Positions 52,093-61,421 of a stretch of 64,000 nt of DNA are shown in pieces. Made by a program: the position numbers and the translations under genes. The notes beneath the pieces were generated by a model that made no database searches, was not told the origin of the DNA, and saw only the letters and a list, made by a program, of their open reading frames with translations. The stretch's first letter is position 1, and each line of letters opens with the position of its first letter. Origin of the DNA: Halomonas halophila (lineage in GTDB: Bacteria > Pseudomonadota > Gammaproteobacteria > Pseudomonadales > Halomonadaceae); NCBI RefSeq assembly GCF_030406665.1, contig NZ_CP129121.1, positions 1,116,001 to 1,180,000 on the forward strand, in the 5' to 3' direction.

Positions 52093-55000
52093 TCACCCGC
52101 TGACCAGCCGCGCCTGGCTGGTGCCGTTGCCCAGCGGTTCGACGCGGATCTGCACCGGGATGCGCTCGTGCATCTCCTGGACGTGGGAGATCACCCCGAC
52201 GCGGCGGCCCAGCGCCTGCAGGCCGTCGAGGGCCTCCATGGCCAGCGCCAGCGACTGCGGATCGAGGCTGCCGAAGCCTTCGTCGATGAACAGCGACTCG
52301 ATGACCAGCTCGCCGGAGGCCATGGAGGCCAGCCCCAGCGCCAGGGCCAGCGAGACCAGGAAGGTCTCGCCACCGGACAGCGAGTGCACCGAGCGGCGCT
52401 CGTCGCCCATGTCGTGGTCGACCACCAGCAGCCCGAGCTCGCTGCCGCCGCGCACCAGCCGGTAGCGCCGCGACAGCCCGCCGAGGTGCGCGTTGGCGTG
52501 CTCCAGCAGCTGTTCCAGGTTGTAGGCCTGGGCGATGCGCCGGAACGCCTTGCCGTCGGCGGAGCCGATCAGCTCGCTGATCCGGCCCCAGCGGCGATGC
52601 TCGGCCCGCGCCGCCTCGAGCTCGGCCTGTGCCTCCTGCTGGCGCTGGCGCCGCCGGTCGTCGTCGTGCAGGGCGTGAGTGGCCTCGTCGCGCTGCTGCT
52701 GGGCGCTTTCCAGCCGCGGGGTGAGGCTCTCGCGCTCTTCGGCGAGTGCCTCGCGGCGACGGGCGATCTCGGCCTCGGCACTCGCTTCCAGCAGTGCCGC
52801 CTCATCGTTGGCGTCGACCAGGCCCTGCTCGCGACGATGATCGATCAGCGCCTGGCGGCGTTCCTTGAGAGCGGCGGCGGCCTGCTGGCGGGCCTGGTCG
52901 GCGTCTTCCAGCTGCCGACGCTGGCGCTCGGCCTCGTCGTCGGACTGGGCCAGCAGCCGGGCGAGGGTAGCGTCGTCCAGCTCGGGATGAGCCCGTCGCC
53001 ATTCGGCCAGCTCGGCGGCGAGGGTATCGCGCTCCCGGCGCAGTGTCTCGAGCCGTTCGGCCTCGTGGGCCGCCTGCTGGGCGAGGCGTTGGTGGCGAGT
53101 CTGCGCCTCATGATGGCGAGCCAGGGCCGCGTCGCGCGCGCTGGCGGCGGCCTGCTGACGGGCGTCGAGGTGCTGCTGCCAGGCGTCCGGCGAGGCGTGC
53201 TCGCCGAGGCGGTCGCGCAGGTCGGCGGCCAGGGCCTCGCGGGCCTGGCGAAGCGGCGGCAGCCGTTCGGCCAGCCCGTCGAGTTCCTGCTCGAGCTCGT
53301 TCTGCTGGGAGCCGAGCCGGGCGAGCTCGATCTCGTCCTGATGCAGCGCCTGGTTCAGCGGCGCGAGCTCGGTCTCGGCCCGGGACAGCTCGTCGAGGAC
53401 GCGCCGATGCTCGGTTTTCCGTGCCTCGCTGGCCTGCCGCTGATGGTCCAGCCAGGCCTCGCGCTCCTCGGCGGCGATGGTGGCCAGCTCCGGCTGCAGC
53501 GGATGCGCGTCGAGCGCTCGCTGCGCCTCGGCGCGCTGCCGATCGGCGGTGCCGAGGTCCTCGCGCTGCTGGGCCACCGAAGCCTTCAGGGCGCGGTATT
53601 CGCCTTCGATGTCATGGCGCTGCTGGTAGGCCCGATCGCGCTGATCCTGCGCCTGTGCCAGCTGGCGATCCTCTTCTGCCTGCTGGGCGGCGAGCTGGGC
53701 CGCCTCCGGCGAGGCGGGTGGCCGGTGACGCCAGGGATGCTCGAGGCCGCCACAGACCGGGCAGGGCTCGCCGTCCGCGAGGCCCTCGCGCAGGTGGATG
53801 ACGCTCTCGCTGCGCACGGCGCGGTTGCGCTCGACGAACGCCTGAACGCTCCTGAGATGGCGTTCGGCGTCGTCGAGGCGCTGGCGGGCGGCCTGGCCCC
53901 GGCCGAGCAGCGCCTCGAGGCGTTGTTCGCTCTCCGCCAGGCGTGTCTTCAGCGCCTGATGGGCCTGCTCGGCGCGGCAGGCTTCCTGCCAGCGGCCGTG
54001 CAGCTCACCCAGTTCGAGCCGGCGCTGGGCGGCTGCGTCGTGGGCCCGCTGGGCGGCCTGACGGGCAGCGTCCAGATCGTCATGGTCGCCGATCAGGCGT
54101 TCGAGGGCGGCGTGCCAGCGGTCGCGCTGCTCGCATCGTTGGGCGTGGGCCGCGTCGGCCTGGCGCCGCTTCTCGGCGAGGGAGTCGGCGCGTCGACGGC
54201 GCTCCTCATGAGTGCGCTCGAGCTCTGCCAGCTGCTGGTCCTGGGTCGCGAGGCGCTGGGCCCGTTCGCGTGCCTCGCGCAGGGCGGGCTCGGCCTGCTG
54301 GCGGGCCCCGGTGGCTGCCGCCAGCGAGCGTTCGGCGGCCTCGCTGGTCTCGCGGGCGCTCTGCTCGGCGCTCTCGGCGTCGGTAAGCGCTCGCTGCGTC
54401 TCGGCGTGCGTCGCCGCCAGGGCCTCGAGTTCGCCGGGCAGCGCGGCCTGGCGCGTCAGTTTGTGGCGCCGGGGCAGGATCACCCGTCGCCAGGCCTGAT
54501 CCCGCCGGGCGGGGGCGAGCGAACTCCAGGCGTCCTCGGCCGTGTCCAGGTCGCTCTGACCGCGCTGGAAGGTGGCTTTCAGTTGATCATCTTTTTCATG
54601 CCAGTGCTGCCTGGCCTGAAGCGATGCCGAGTGCGCCTGCAGGTCGGTGAGCGCTCGCTGGGTGGTCTCGGCGGCGCGTTCGAGCTCGGCGCGAGCCTCG
54701 GGCTCGGCGGGCAGGTCGTCGGCGAGCCGGGCCTCGATCTTCTCCACGGCCTTCCTGGCGTCGCTCGAGCGGCGGTAGGCGGCCATCGAGATGGCGGAGT
54801 ATTCGGTGGTGCCGGTCAGCCGCTCCAGCAGGTCGCTGCGCTCGTTGTCGTCGGCCTTGAGGAAGGCGGCGAACTCGCTCTGTGCCAGCAGCACGGCGCG
54901 GGTGAACTGCTCGAAGGTCAGGCCCAGGCACTCCGGCAGCAGGCGGTCGAACTCGCGCTTCTGGTTGGTGAGCAGTCGCTCGTCGTCGAGGTCGCGCAGC

Positions 55001-55395
55001 GACTGGTCGACGGCCTGCAGACGGCCGCCGGCCTTCTCGCGGGCGCGGCGCACCGCCCAGCGGGCGCGGTAGCGGCGGCCGTCGCGGCCGAGGAAGTCGA
55101 CCTCGGCGTAGCCGCTGGCCGTGCCGCGGCGCAGCAGGGTGCGCGGGTCGGCGGTGTTGAGGGTGGCGTCGCCGACGTCGGGCAGCGGCGCCTCGCGGCC
55201 GGGGGCCTGGCGCAGCCGGGGCGTGCCGCCGTAGAGTGCCAGGCACAGGGCGTCGAGCAGGGTGCTCTTGCCGGCGCCGGTGGGGCCGGTGATGGCGAAC
55301 AGCCCGGCATCGCTGAGCGGCGGCTCGGTGAAATCGAGCTCGAGCGGCCCGGGAATCGAGGCCAGGTTGGCCAGGCGCAGGGCGAGGATCTTCAT
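52093..55395 (-). CDS. sbcC: SbcC, ATPase subunit of the SbcCD nuclease
   Basis: A 1100-residue SMC-like ATPase. The N-terminal Walker A GPTGAGKST is at residues 37-45. Long coiled coils rich in Arg, Glu, Gln and Ala follow, joined in the middle by a zinc hook CPVC (C545 and C548). The C-terminal part holds the signature HSLSGGETFLVSLALALGLA and Walker B LFIDEGFGSLD. With SbcD it trims hairpins and double-strand ends in replication. The ATG overlaps the sbcD stop by 4 nt (ATGA). The antisense frames along this gene are composition effects. Confidence 0.95.
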   Translation of the reverse strand: MKILALRLANLASIPGPLELDFTEPPLSDAGLFAITGPTGAGKSTLLDALCLALYGGTPRLRQAPGREAPLPDVGDATLNTADPRTLLRRGTASGYAEVDFLGRDGRRYRARWAVRRAREKAGGRLQAVDQSLRDLDDERLLTNQKREFDRLLPECLGLTFEQFTRAVLLAQSEFAAFLKADDNERSDLLERLTGTTEYSAISMAAYRRSSDARKAVEKIEARLADDLPAEPEARAELERAAETTQRALTDLQAHSASLQARQHWHEKDDQLKATFQRGQSDLDTAEDAWSSLAPARRDQAWRRVILPRRHKLTRQAALPGELEALAATHAETQRALTDAESAEQSARETSEAAERSLAAATGARQQAEPALREARERAQRLATQDQQLAELERTHEERRRRADSLAEKRRQADAAHAQRCEQRDRWHAALERLIGDHDDLDAARQAAQRAHDAAAQRRLELGELHGRWQEACRAEQAHQALKTRLAESEQRLEALLGRGQAARQRLDDAERHLRSVQAFVERNRAVRSESVIHLREGLADGEPCPVCGGLEHPWRHRPPASPEAAQLAAQQAEEDRQLAQAQDQRDRAYQQRHDIEGEYRALKASVAQQREDLGTADRQRAEAQRALDAHPLQPELATIAAEEREAWLDHQRQASEARKTEHRRVLDELSRAETELAPLNQALHQDEIELARLGSQQNELEQELDGLAERLPPLRQAREALAADLRDRLGEHASPDAWQQHLDARQQAAASARDAALARHHEAQTRHQRLAQQAAHEAERLETLRRERDTLAAELAEWRRAHPELDDATLARLLAQSDDEAERQRRQLEDADQARQQAAAALKERRQALIDHRREQGLVDANDEAALLEASAEAEIARRREALAEERESLTPRLESAQQQRDEATHALHDDDRRRQRQQEAQAELEAARAEHRRWGRISELIGSADGKAFRRIAQAYNLEQLLEHANAHLGGLSRRYRLVRGGSELGLLVVDHDMGDERRSVHSLSGGETFLVSLALALGLASMASGELVIESLFIDEGFGSLDPQSLALAMEALDGLQALGRRVGVISHVQEMHERIPVQIRVEPLGNGTSQARLVSG

Positions 55396-56657
55396 GCGGA
55401 GTCCTCCTCGCCGGCGTCCAGCACGTCCTGACGCAGGCGGTCGAAGTCGGCCAGGATGTCGTCGTCCGGCGGCTCGCCCCAACGGCCCTGCCAGGTGCGC
55501 TCGAACAGCCGGCGGGGGCCGAGCGTCTCGAGATCGATGCGCTCGGGAGCGTGCTCGGCCGCGACTTGCGGCAGGCGCCGCTCGAGGCGCAGCAGGCGCA
55601 GTGGCTTGCCCTCGAGGGCGGCGTCGACCCGGGCGCGCAGGTCGGGCATCGGCGCCTCGAGCTCGACGCGCAGCTCCAGCCAGGGCCAGCGTTCTCTCGG
55701 CAGATCGGCATCGAGTTCCAGCGCCTCCAGCTCGGCCAGCACGGCGTCGAGCGGCGCGGGGCCGAGCCGGTGCATGGCCACCGGGCGCGGTACGGGCAGG
55801 GATTCGACCCCGGCCAGCCGCTCGCCGTCGAGGGTCGCCTCGACCACCTGGTGGGCGTAGTTGAGCTCGCTGAAGTCCAGCGGCAAGGGGCTGCCGCTGT
55901 AGCGGATGCGCTCGTCGCCGACCTGCTGGGCGCGGTGCAGGTGGCCGAGGGCCACGTAGGCGATGTCGTCGGGGAACAGGGCGGCGGAGATCGACTCCTC
56001 GCCGCCGATCACGATCGGCCGCTCGCTGGCCTCGGAGACGGCGGCGCCGTGCAGGTGGGCGTGGCTCATGGCGACCAGCGCCTGGCCGTCGCCGCGGCGC
56101 TCGCGGGCGGCGTCGATCAGTTCACGATGGACGCGGTTGATGCCGGCGACGTAGTCATTGGGCGCTTCCTCTGTGTTACCGGTCTCGTTGGCGGTCATCT
56201 GGCCGGTGACCTCGGCGGGGCGCAGGAAGGGCAGCGCCAGGCACCAGGCGCGGGTTTCGCCGGCGGCGTCGGTGAGCGGCACCAGCAGGCGCTCGGCGTC
56301 GAGGCGGCCGTCGTCGAGCCAGCGTACCCGGCCCCGGGCGTGGGTGCGCAGGCGCTGCATCAGCGGGGCGGGCAGCTCGATGCGGTTGCCGCTGTCGTGG
56401 TTGCCGGCGATCAGCACGATGTCGAGCCGGGGCAAGCGCTCGTGGGCGCCGACGATGAAGTCGAAGAGCAGTTCCTGGGCGCGCAGCGAGGGATTGACCA
56501 CGTCGAAGATATCGCCGGCCACCAGCAGGGCGTCGGCGTCGCGTTCGACCAGGGTATCGAGCAGCCATCTCAGGAAAGCGCGGTGCTCCTCATGGCGCTC
56601 CTGGCCGTGGAAGCTCTGGCCCAGGTGCCAGTCGGCGGTGTGGATCAGTCTCAGCAT
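55392..56657 (-). CDS. sbcD: SbcD, nuclease subunit of SbcCD
   Basis: A 421-residue Mre11-type calcineurin-like phosphoesterase. Metal motifs in order: ADWHLG (near residue 9), GDIFD (~48), GNHDSGNR (~84), SHAHLHG (~196) and GHLHRAQ (~235). The capping domain follows. It forms the Mn-dependent nuclease with SbcC, encoded immediately downstream. It is divergent from the endonuclease V gene with a 76-nt promoter region. Confidence 0.95.
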   Translation of the reverse strand: MLRLIHTADWHLGQSFHGQERHEEHRAFLRWLLDTLVERDADALLVAGDIFDVVNPSLRAQELLFDFIVGAHERLPRLDIVLIAGNHDSGNRIELPAPLMQRLRTHARGRVRWLDDGRLDAERLLVPLTDAAGETRAWCLALPFLRPAEVTGQMTANETGNTEEAPNDYVAGINRVHRELIDAARERRGDGQALVAMSHAHLHGAAVSEASERPIVIGGEESISAALFPDDIAYVALGHLHRAQQVGDERIRYSGSPLPLDFSELNYAHQVVEATLDGERLAGVESLPVPRPVAMHRLGPAPLDAVLAELEALELDADLPRERWPWLELRVELEAPMPDLRARVDAALEGKPLRLLRLERRLPQVAAEHAPERIDLETLGPRRLFERTWQGRWGEPPDDDILADFDRLRQDVLDAGEEDSA

Positions 56658-56733
56658 GGCGTCCCCGGTGTTCCGTCACACGGTCAAAAAGGCCTAGTCT
56701 AACCCGAGCGCCGCCGACACATCAGGAGCCCGC

Positions 56734-57438
56734 ATGCCGTCCGTTCCCTTGCACGATTGGAACCTTTCCCCCGCCGAGGCCATCGCGCTGCAGAAGCGCC
56801 TGGCGGGGCGGGTCGAGCGCGAGGATCGGCTGGACACGGTGCGCCGCATCGCCGGGGTGGATATCGGTTTCGAGCAGGGAGGCGAGATCACCCGGGCCGC
56901 GGTGGTGGTGCTGGCCTGGCCATCGACGGGCGGGGGCGTCTTCGAGGTGGTGGAGCAGGCGGTGCACCGCGAGCCGACGCGCATGCCCTATGTGCCGGGG
57001 TTGCTGTCGTTTCGCGAGGTGCCGGCGGCACTGGCGGCCTTCGACAAGCTCGCGACCCGCCCGCAGCTGGTCATGGTCGACGGCCAGGGCATCGCCCATC
57101 CGCGCCGGCTGGGGGTGGCCAGCCACCTGGGGCTGTGGCTCGACCTGCCGACCATCGGCGTGGCCAAGACGCGGCTGTGCGGCCGCCACGGCGAGCCGGG
57201 GGCGGAACGGGGCGACTGGGCGCCGCTGGTCGACACAGGCTCCGACGGTGAGGAGACGATCGGCGCGGTGCTGCGCTCGCGGCAGGGCGTGAAGCCGGTG
57301 TTCGTGTCGCCGGGGCATCGGCTGTCGCTGGCCACGGCGCTGGAGTGGACGCTGGCCTGCCTGGGGCGGACCAAGCTGCCGGAGCCCACGCGGCTGGCCG
57401 ATCGGCTGGCGTCGAGACGGGATCAGAAGCGGCGCTGA
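56734..57438 (+). CDS. nfi: Endonuclease V (deoxyinosine 3' endonuclease)
   Basis: A 234-residue nuclease close to the E. coli length. Active-site residues lie in RIAGVDIGF (Asp), MPYVPGLLSFREVPA (Tyr wedge and Glu) and VMVDGQGIAHPRRLGVASHLG (Asp and His), ending with GVAKTRLCG. It cuts DNA one base 3' of inosine to start repair of deaminated adenine. AGGAG lies 6 nt before the ATG. It is grouped with sbcDC as a DNA repair neighbourhood. Confidence 0.93.
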   Translation: MPSVPLHDWNLSPAEAIALQKRLAGRVEREDRLDTVRRIAGVDIGFEQGGEITRAAVVVLAWPSTGGGVFEVVEQAVHREPTRMPYVPGLLSFREVPAALAAFDKLATRPQLVMVDGQGIAHPRRLGVASHLGLWLDLPTIGVAKTRLCGRHGEPGAERGDWAPLVDTGSDGEETIGAVLRSRQGVKPVFVSPGHRLSLATALEWTLACLGRTKLPEPTRLADRLASRRDQKRR

Positions 57439-57527
57439 GCCGATCTTTTTCCACCTTGCTTGCCATTCAGGGCCGGGCGGCCGACCATGGCGCCCCTTCT
57501 TTCACCATCACCATCGGGATGCCCGCC

Positions 57528-58091
57528 ATGACCGCTTCTGTTCCTTCCCCGCTCGAGGCCACCCGCGCCTGGGTCGAGACCTTCGTGGTCGGCCTCGAGG
57601 TGTGTCCCTTCGCCGGCCGCGAGGTCACCCGCGACAGCATCCGCTACGTGGAGGTGGACGCCACCGATCCCGCGGCGGCGCTGATGAAGCTGATGGAGGA
57701 GTGCTGGCATCTCGACGAGCACGCCGAGACCGAGACCACGCTGATGGTGCTGAGCGAGGGGCTGGCGGACTTCGACGACTACCTGGACGCGCTGGGCATG
57801 GCCGAGGCGCTGCTGGAGGAGCAGGGCTACGAGGGCATTTATCAGCTCGCGAGCTTCCACCCGGACTATGAGTTCGAGGGCGAGGCCGGGGATTCGCCGC
57901 GCAACTTCACCAACCGCTCGCCCTGGCCGATGTGGCACCTGATCCGCGAGGCCGGGCTGGAGCGAGCGCTGGCTCACTACCCGGACCCCGAGGCCATCCC
58001 CGAGCGCAACGCGGCGCTGATGGAGGCCAAGGGGCACCAGGCGCTGGCCGCCTCGCTGGCGGCGCTGCGCGGGGCATCGGGGCAGGGCTAG
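57528..58091 (+). CDS. DUF1415 family protein
   Basis: A 187-residue protein of the uncharacterised DUF1415 family: WVETFVVGLEVCPFAGREV, LMVLSEGLADFDDYLDALGMAEALLEEQGYEGIYQLASFHPDYEFEGEAGDSPRNFTNRSPWPMWHLIRE. The conserved C, D, F, N and R residues in these stretches suggest an enzyme active site. No signal peptide or membrane segment. The ATG at 57528 is preferred, with another ATG 9 nt upstream. It follows nfi by 89 nt. Function unknown. Confidence 0.85.
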   Translation: MTASVPSPLEATRAWVETFVVGLEVCPFAGREVTRDSIRYVEVDATDPAAALMKLMEECWHLDEHAETETTLMVLSEGLADFDDYLDALGMAEALLEEQGYEGIYQLASFHPDYEFEGEAGDSPRNFTNRSPWPMWHLIREAGLERALAHYPDPEAIPERNAALMEAKGHQALAASLAALRGASGQG

Positions 58092-58119
58092 CCCCGACGC
58101 CCGTCGCTCCAGTCGCGTC

Positions 58120-59004
58120 TCACACCACGTCCAGCGGTTCCTTGGCGAAGGGAGCCGGGAATTCCGCTTCCAGACGATCCACGGCCTGATCGTCCAGGGT
58201 GGCCTGGAGCACGGCGGCGTTGTCGCGGACGTGCTCGAGGTGCACGGCCTTGGGCAGGGCGATCAGGTCGCGCAGCCCGTCGACCGGGCGGATCGCCCAG
58301 GCCAGCATCAGCTGGGCCGGCGTCAGGCCCTGCTCGGCGGCCAGGGTGTTGACCACCTCGTTGGTGAGCGGGTCCTGCTGCAGTCGGCCGGCGCGCGCCA
58401 GCGGGCAGTAGCCCATCAGCGGCATGCCGTGCTGGCGATGCCAGGGGCGCAGGGCGTGCTCGATGCCCCGCGAGCCCAGATGGTAGAGCACCTGATTGAT
58501 CGCGCAGCTGTCGCCGCCGGGTCGCCCATACAGGCCTTCCATGTCGTCGACGTCGAAGTTGGAGACGCCGAAGCGGCGGATCTTGCCGTCCTCGCGCAGC
58601 CGTTCGAAGGCTTCCAGGGTCTCGTCCAGGGGGATGCCGCCCGGCCAGTGCAGCAGGTAGAGGTCCAGGTGGTCGGTGCCCAGGCGCTCGAGGGTCGCCT
58701 CGCAGGCGGCGATGGCCGAGTCGCGGCCGGCGTTCCAGGGGTAGACCTTGGACACCAGGAAAGCCTCGTCGCGGCGCCCGGCGAGCGCCTGGCCGACGAC
58801 CTTCTCGGCGCCGCCGTCGGCGTACATCTCGGCGGTGTCGATCAGCGTCATGCCCAGGTCCATGCCCAGCTGGAGGGCGCGGATCTCGTCGGCGCGGGAA
58901 GCGGGGCCTTCGCCCATGTACCAGGTACCCTGGCCGATGGCGGGCACTGCCACGGCCGGCTCGTGGGCCGTGGCCGGCAGGGTGACGCGAGCGGGTTGTG
59001 TCAT
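58120..59004 (-). CDS. Aldo/keto reductase
   Basis: A 294-residue NADPH-dependent (beta/alpha)8 reductase. The catalytic tetrad is visible: Asp in LIDTAEMY, Tyr in the same motif, Lys in LVSKVYP and His in YLLHWPG. FGVSNFDVDDM and the IALPKAVHLEHVRDNAAVL stretch (NADP phosphate binding) are typical of the YeaE-like group. It reduces small aldehydes such as methylglyoxal; the substrate is a guess. AGGAAG lies before the ATG at 59004. Convergent with DUF1415. Confidence 0.88.
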   Translation of the reverse strand: MTQPARVTLPATAHEPAVAVPAIGQGTWYMGEGPASRADEIRALQLGMDLGMTLIDTAEMYADGGAEKVVGQALAGRRDEAFLVSKVYPWNAGRDSAIAACEATLERLGTDHLDLYLLHWPGGIPLDETLEAFERLREDGKIRRFGVSNFDVDDMEGLYGRPGGDSCAINQVLYHLGSRGIEHALRPWHRQHGMPLMGYCPLARAGRLQQDPLTNEVVNTLAAEQGLTPAQLMLAWAIRPVDGLRDLIALPKAVHLEHVRDNAAVLQATLDDQAVDRLEAEFPAPFAKEPLDVV

Positions 59005-59154
59005 GGCGCTTCCTGTCTGTTGTTGTCGAGGTCTTGCCTCCAGTCTGGAGATGGCGGCCCGGTGGCGCAATCCGCCCTTGTTCCACGGTGAGATCATCCC
59101 CATGGTCTATCGTGAAGAGGCTAGAATTCGACCACTCAAGCGCAAGGAGTCGAC

Positions 59155-59583
59155 ATGAGCATCCAGAAGAACGGCAGCGCCGTCTGGCAAGGCGGCCTCA
59201 AGGACGGAAAAGGCACGGTATCCACCCAGAGCGGCACGCTGAGCGAGGCGCCTTACAGCTTCGCCAAGCGCTTCGAGGACGAGGCCGGCGCCAACCCCGA
59301 GGAGCTGATCGGCGCCGCCCATGCGAGCTGTTATTCCATGGCGCTGTCGATGATCCTCGGCGAGGCGGGCTACACGCCGGAGCGCATTGCCAGTCGGGCC
59401 AGCGTCACCCTGGCGCCGGACGACAGCGGCTTCAGCATCAGCGCCATCCACCTGGAGACCCGCGCCAGCGTGCCGGGGGCCGACGAGGCGGCCTTCCAGG
59501 ACGCGGCAGAGAAGGCCAAGGCCGGCTGCCCGGTGTCGAAGCTGTTCAATGCCGAGATCACCCTGGACGCCAGGCTGGACTGA
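59155..59583 (+). CDS. osmC: OsmC-family peroxiredoxin
   Basis: A 142-residue hydroperoxide reductase. The two catalytic Cys are C59 in GAAHASCYSMALS and C125 in KAGCPVSKLFNAEI, as in OsmC, with Arg and Glu in KRFEDEAGANPEELIGAAHASC. It reduces organic peroxides in the cytoplasm. AAGGAG lies 7 nt before the ATG. It is divergent from the aldo/keto reductase, with a 150-nt promoter region between them. Confidence 0.93.
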   Translation: MSIQKNGSAVWQGGLKDGKGTVSTQSGTLSEAPYSFAKRFEDEAGANPEELIGAAHASCYSMALSMILGEAGYTPERIASRASVTLAPDDSGFSISAIHLETRASVPGADEAAFQDAAEKAKAGCPVSKLFNAEITLDARLD

Positions 59584-59653
59584 GGCGCCAGGCGCGATCC
59601 ACCCGACCACACACGTCAGTCAGCGAGGCCACCTTCGGGTGGCCTCGTGGCGT

Positions 59654-60343
59654 TCAGGGGGAGGTGTCGCGTGCCCGGTCGGCGGCCTTCACCAGGGCGC
59701 GGATCAGCCGCTGCTGGGGACGATTGAAGATCAGCCACTCCGGGTGCCACTGCACGCCGATCAGGAAGTCGTGCTCGCGGGACTCGATGGCCTGCACCAG
59801 GCCGTCGCGGTCGCGGGCGACGATCTCGATGCCCTGGCCGGTCTCCTGCACCGCCTGGTGGTGCAGGCTGTTGATGCGACACCAGGTCACGCGAAGGATG
59901 CGGTAGAGCCGGCTGTCGCCGACGATGTCCACCGTCTTGCGCGGCAGCACGGTGCGTCGCCGCTTGAGCCCCTCGTTGGTGGTGTAGATGTCCGGGTCCA
60001 GGGTGCCGCCCTGGTGCACGTTGATCAGCTGGGCGCCGCGGCAGATGCCGAGCACCGGCGTGCCGGCGGGAATGAAGCGCTCGAGCAGTGCCATCTCGAG
60101 CTGGTCGCGTTCGGGATCGACGCGCACGTCGAGCTGGATCTCGCCGCCGTAGTGGTGGGCCTCGATGTCATCGCCGCCACCGATGATCAGGCCGTCGAGT
60201 CCGGTGGGCCGCGGGCGCGCGGGCGACAGCCGCAGTGGGCGGCCGCCGTGACGCCACACGGCGAACCAGTCGAACCACCAGGCGATGCGGCTCTTGCGGT
60301 CGGAGGTCGTGATACCGATCAGCGGGCGCGGGTGCTGCCTCAT
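59654..60343 (-). CDS. Gamma-glutamyl hydrolase-type amidotransferase (peptidase C26)
   Basis: A 229-residue class I amidotransferase-fold protein. Triad: C101 in VLGICRGAQLINVH, H200 and E202 in GVQWHPEW. INVHQGGTLDPDIY and SLHHQAVQ are typical of the PuuD/C26 group, which hydrolyses gamma-glutamyl amides such as gamma-glutamyl-GABA. Its ATG overlaps the stop of the amidoligase gene by 4 nt, so the two proteins probably act on one product. That pairing suggests a gamma-glutamyl-like modification made by the ligase and removed or processed here. Confidence 0.85.
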   Translation of the reverse strand: MRQHPRPLIGITTSDRKSRIAWWFDWFAVWRHGGRPLRLSPARPRPTGLDGLIIGGGDDIEAHHYGGEIQLDVRVDPERDQLEMALLERFIPAGTPVLGICRGAQLINVHQGGTLDPDIYTTNEGLKRRRTVLPRKTVDIVGDSRLYRILRVTWCRINSLHHQAVQETGQGIEIVARDRDGLVQAIESREHDFLIGVQWHPEWLIFNRPQQRLIRALVKAADRARDTSP

Positions 60344-61335
60344 GACTGCCCTAACCTCCGGCGCAGCGATTGCCACAGCCGCACCGGCCAGACCGGACGA
60401 TGGCGGGCCAGATATTGGGCGCCGCGCTCGGCCAGCGTTTCCGGCGAGGCGGCCAGCACTTCCACTTCGAGCCAGCGATTCCACTCCTGGACGGCACCCC
60501 AGCCGGATTCGGAGAGCTGGGCGTTGGGCAGCCGGTAGTGGTAGGTCGGCCGCGGCTTGACCAGGTGATCGTCGAGCAGCTCGTGGGGATGCTCGGGATG
60601 CAGGTGGGCGAACAGCGGCAGCAGGTCGAGCTCGCGGTTGCGGGTCGGGTTGTCCTCGAGATAGTCGTCGATCAGCGTCTCGAGGTCCGGCGCGTAGTCG
60701 GGATCGAGCACCTTGAGCGCGTAGGCCCGCGGGAAGGGGTTGGCGTGGGGCAGCACCTCCCGGGTGATGTCGACCTGGATCTGTTCGCGCAGCCAGCGAG
60801 CGCTGAGCAGATAGGCGCGCAGGTGGGCCAGCAGGCTCTCGACGTCCAGGCTCGGCGCCTCTGGGTTGAGGTGCAGGCCGAAGCCGTAGAGCAGGCTGGC
60901 GTCGGTGCCCTTGGCGCCGCGCTGACGCAGCGCCTCGAACAGGGCATCGAGCTCCCCGAGCTCGTCCCAGGGCACCGGCGGGCAGACGATCTCGGTGGGC
61001 ACCAGGCCGGTGACCACGTCGCCGATCAGCTCGCGGGTGCGCTGGTGGAACTCCTGGCGCATGCGCTCCCATTCGCTGTCCTGGCAGGCGTCGGGATCGA
61101 CCCGCTCGGCGTCCGGATGGGCGTACTGGGTGTCCAGCTCGATGCCGAACTCGCCCCAGCGGGTGTCGGTGACCTTCAGGCGATGGGGGCTCAGCACCTC
61201 GACCTCGCCGCCGAACAGCTCCTGTACCAGATTGGCGGTGTCTCGCGGCGGCAGGCCGGCGAACTCGATCTCGACTCCGACCCGGCGGGGCCTTCCTTCG
61301 GCATTGTCGGGTACGGGTGGCGGTTGCGGCGTCAT
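60340..61335 (-). CDS. Amidoligase family protein (Amidoligase_2 / COOH-NH2 ligase)
   Basis: A 331-residue protein. The N-terminal RRVGVEIEFAGLPP (residues 17-30) with the paired Glu of EIEF, then WGEFGIELDTQY, EIVCPP and the LYGFGLHLNPE stretch, match the glutamine-synthetase-fold amidoligases that join a carboxylate to an amine. The rest is helical, with no membrane segment. Such amidoligases are known from comparative genomics to sit beside glutamine amidotransferase-like genes, and here the two overlap by 4 nt. The substrate is not known. Confidence 0.8.
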   Translation of the reverse strand: MTPQPPPVPDNAEGRPRRVGVEIEFAGLPPRDTANLVQELFGGEVEVLSPHRLKVTDTRWGEFGIELDTQYAHPDAERVDPDACQDSEWERMRQEFHQRTRELIGDVVTGLVPTEIVCPPVPWDELGELDALFEALRQRGAKGTDASLLYGFGLHLNPEAPSLDVESLLAHLRAYLLSARWLREQIQVDITREVLPHANPFPRAYALKVLDPDYAPDLETLIDDYLEDNPTRNRELDLLPLFAHLHPEHPHELLDDHLVKPRPTYHYRLPNAQLSESGWGAVQEWNRWLEVEVLAASPETLAERGAQYLARHRPVWPVRLWQSLRRRLGQS

Positions 61336-61421
61336 GACGGCATCCTGTGTGACGGTATCGGCAGCCTAACATCGCTGCCATGGATTCTGATATTGCGGTC
61401 ACCAACGTACGGAGACTCACG

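Noticed and set aside
52060..55431. A very long plus-strand open frame (over 1100 codons) antisense to sbcC
   Set aside because: It is a mirror of the GC-rich coiled-coil codons of sbcC. It has no start signal or recognisable domain, while sbcC has complete ATPase and zinc-hook motifs.
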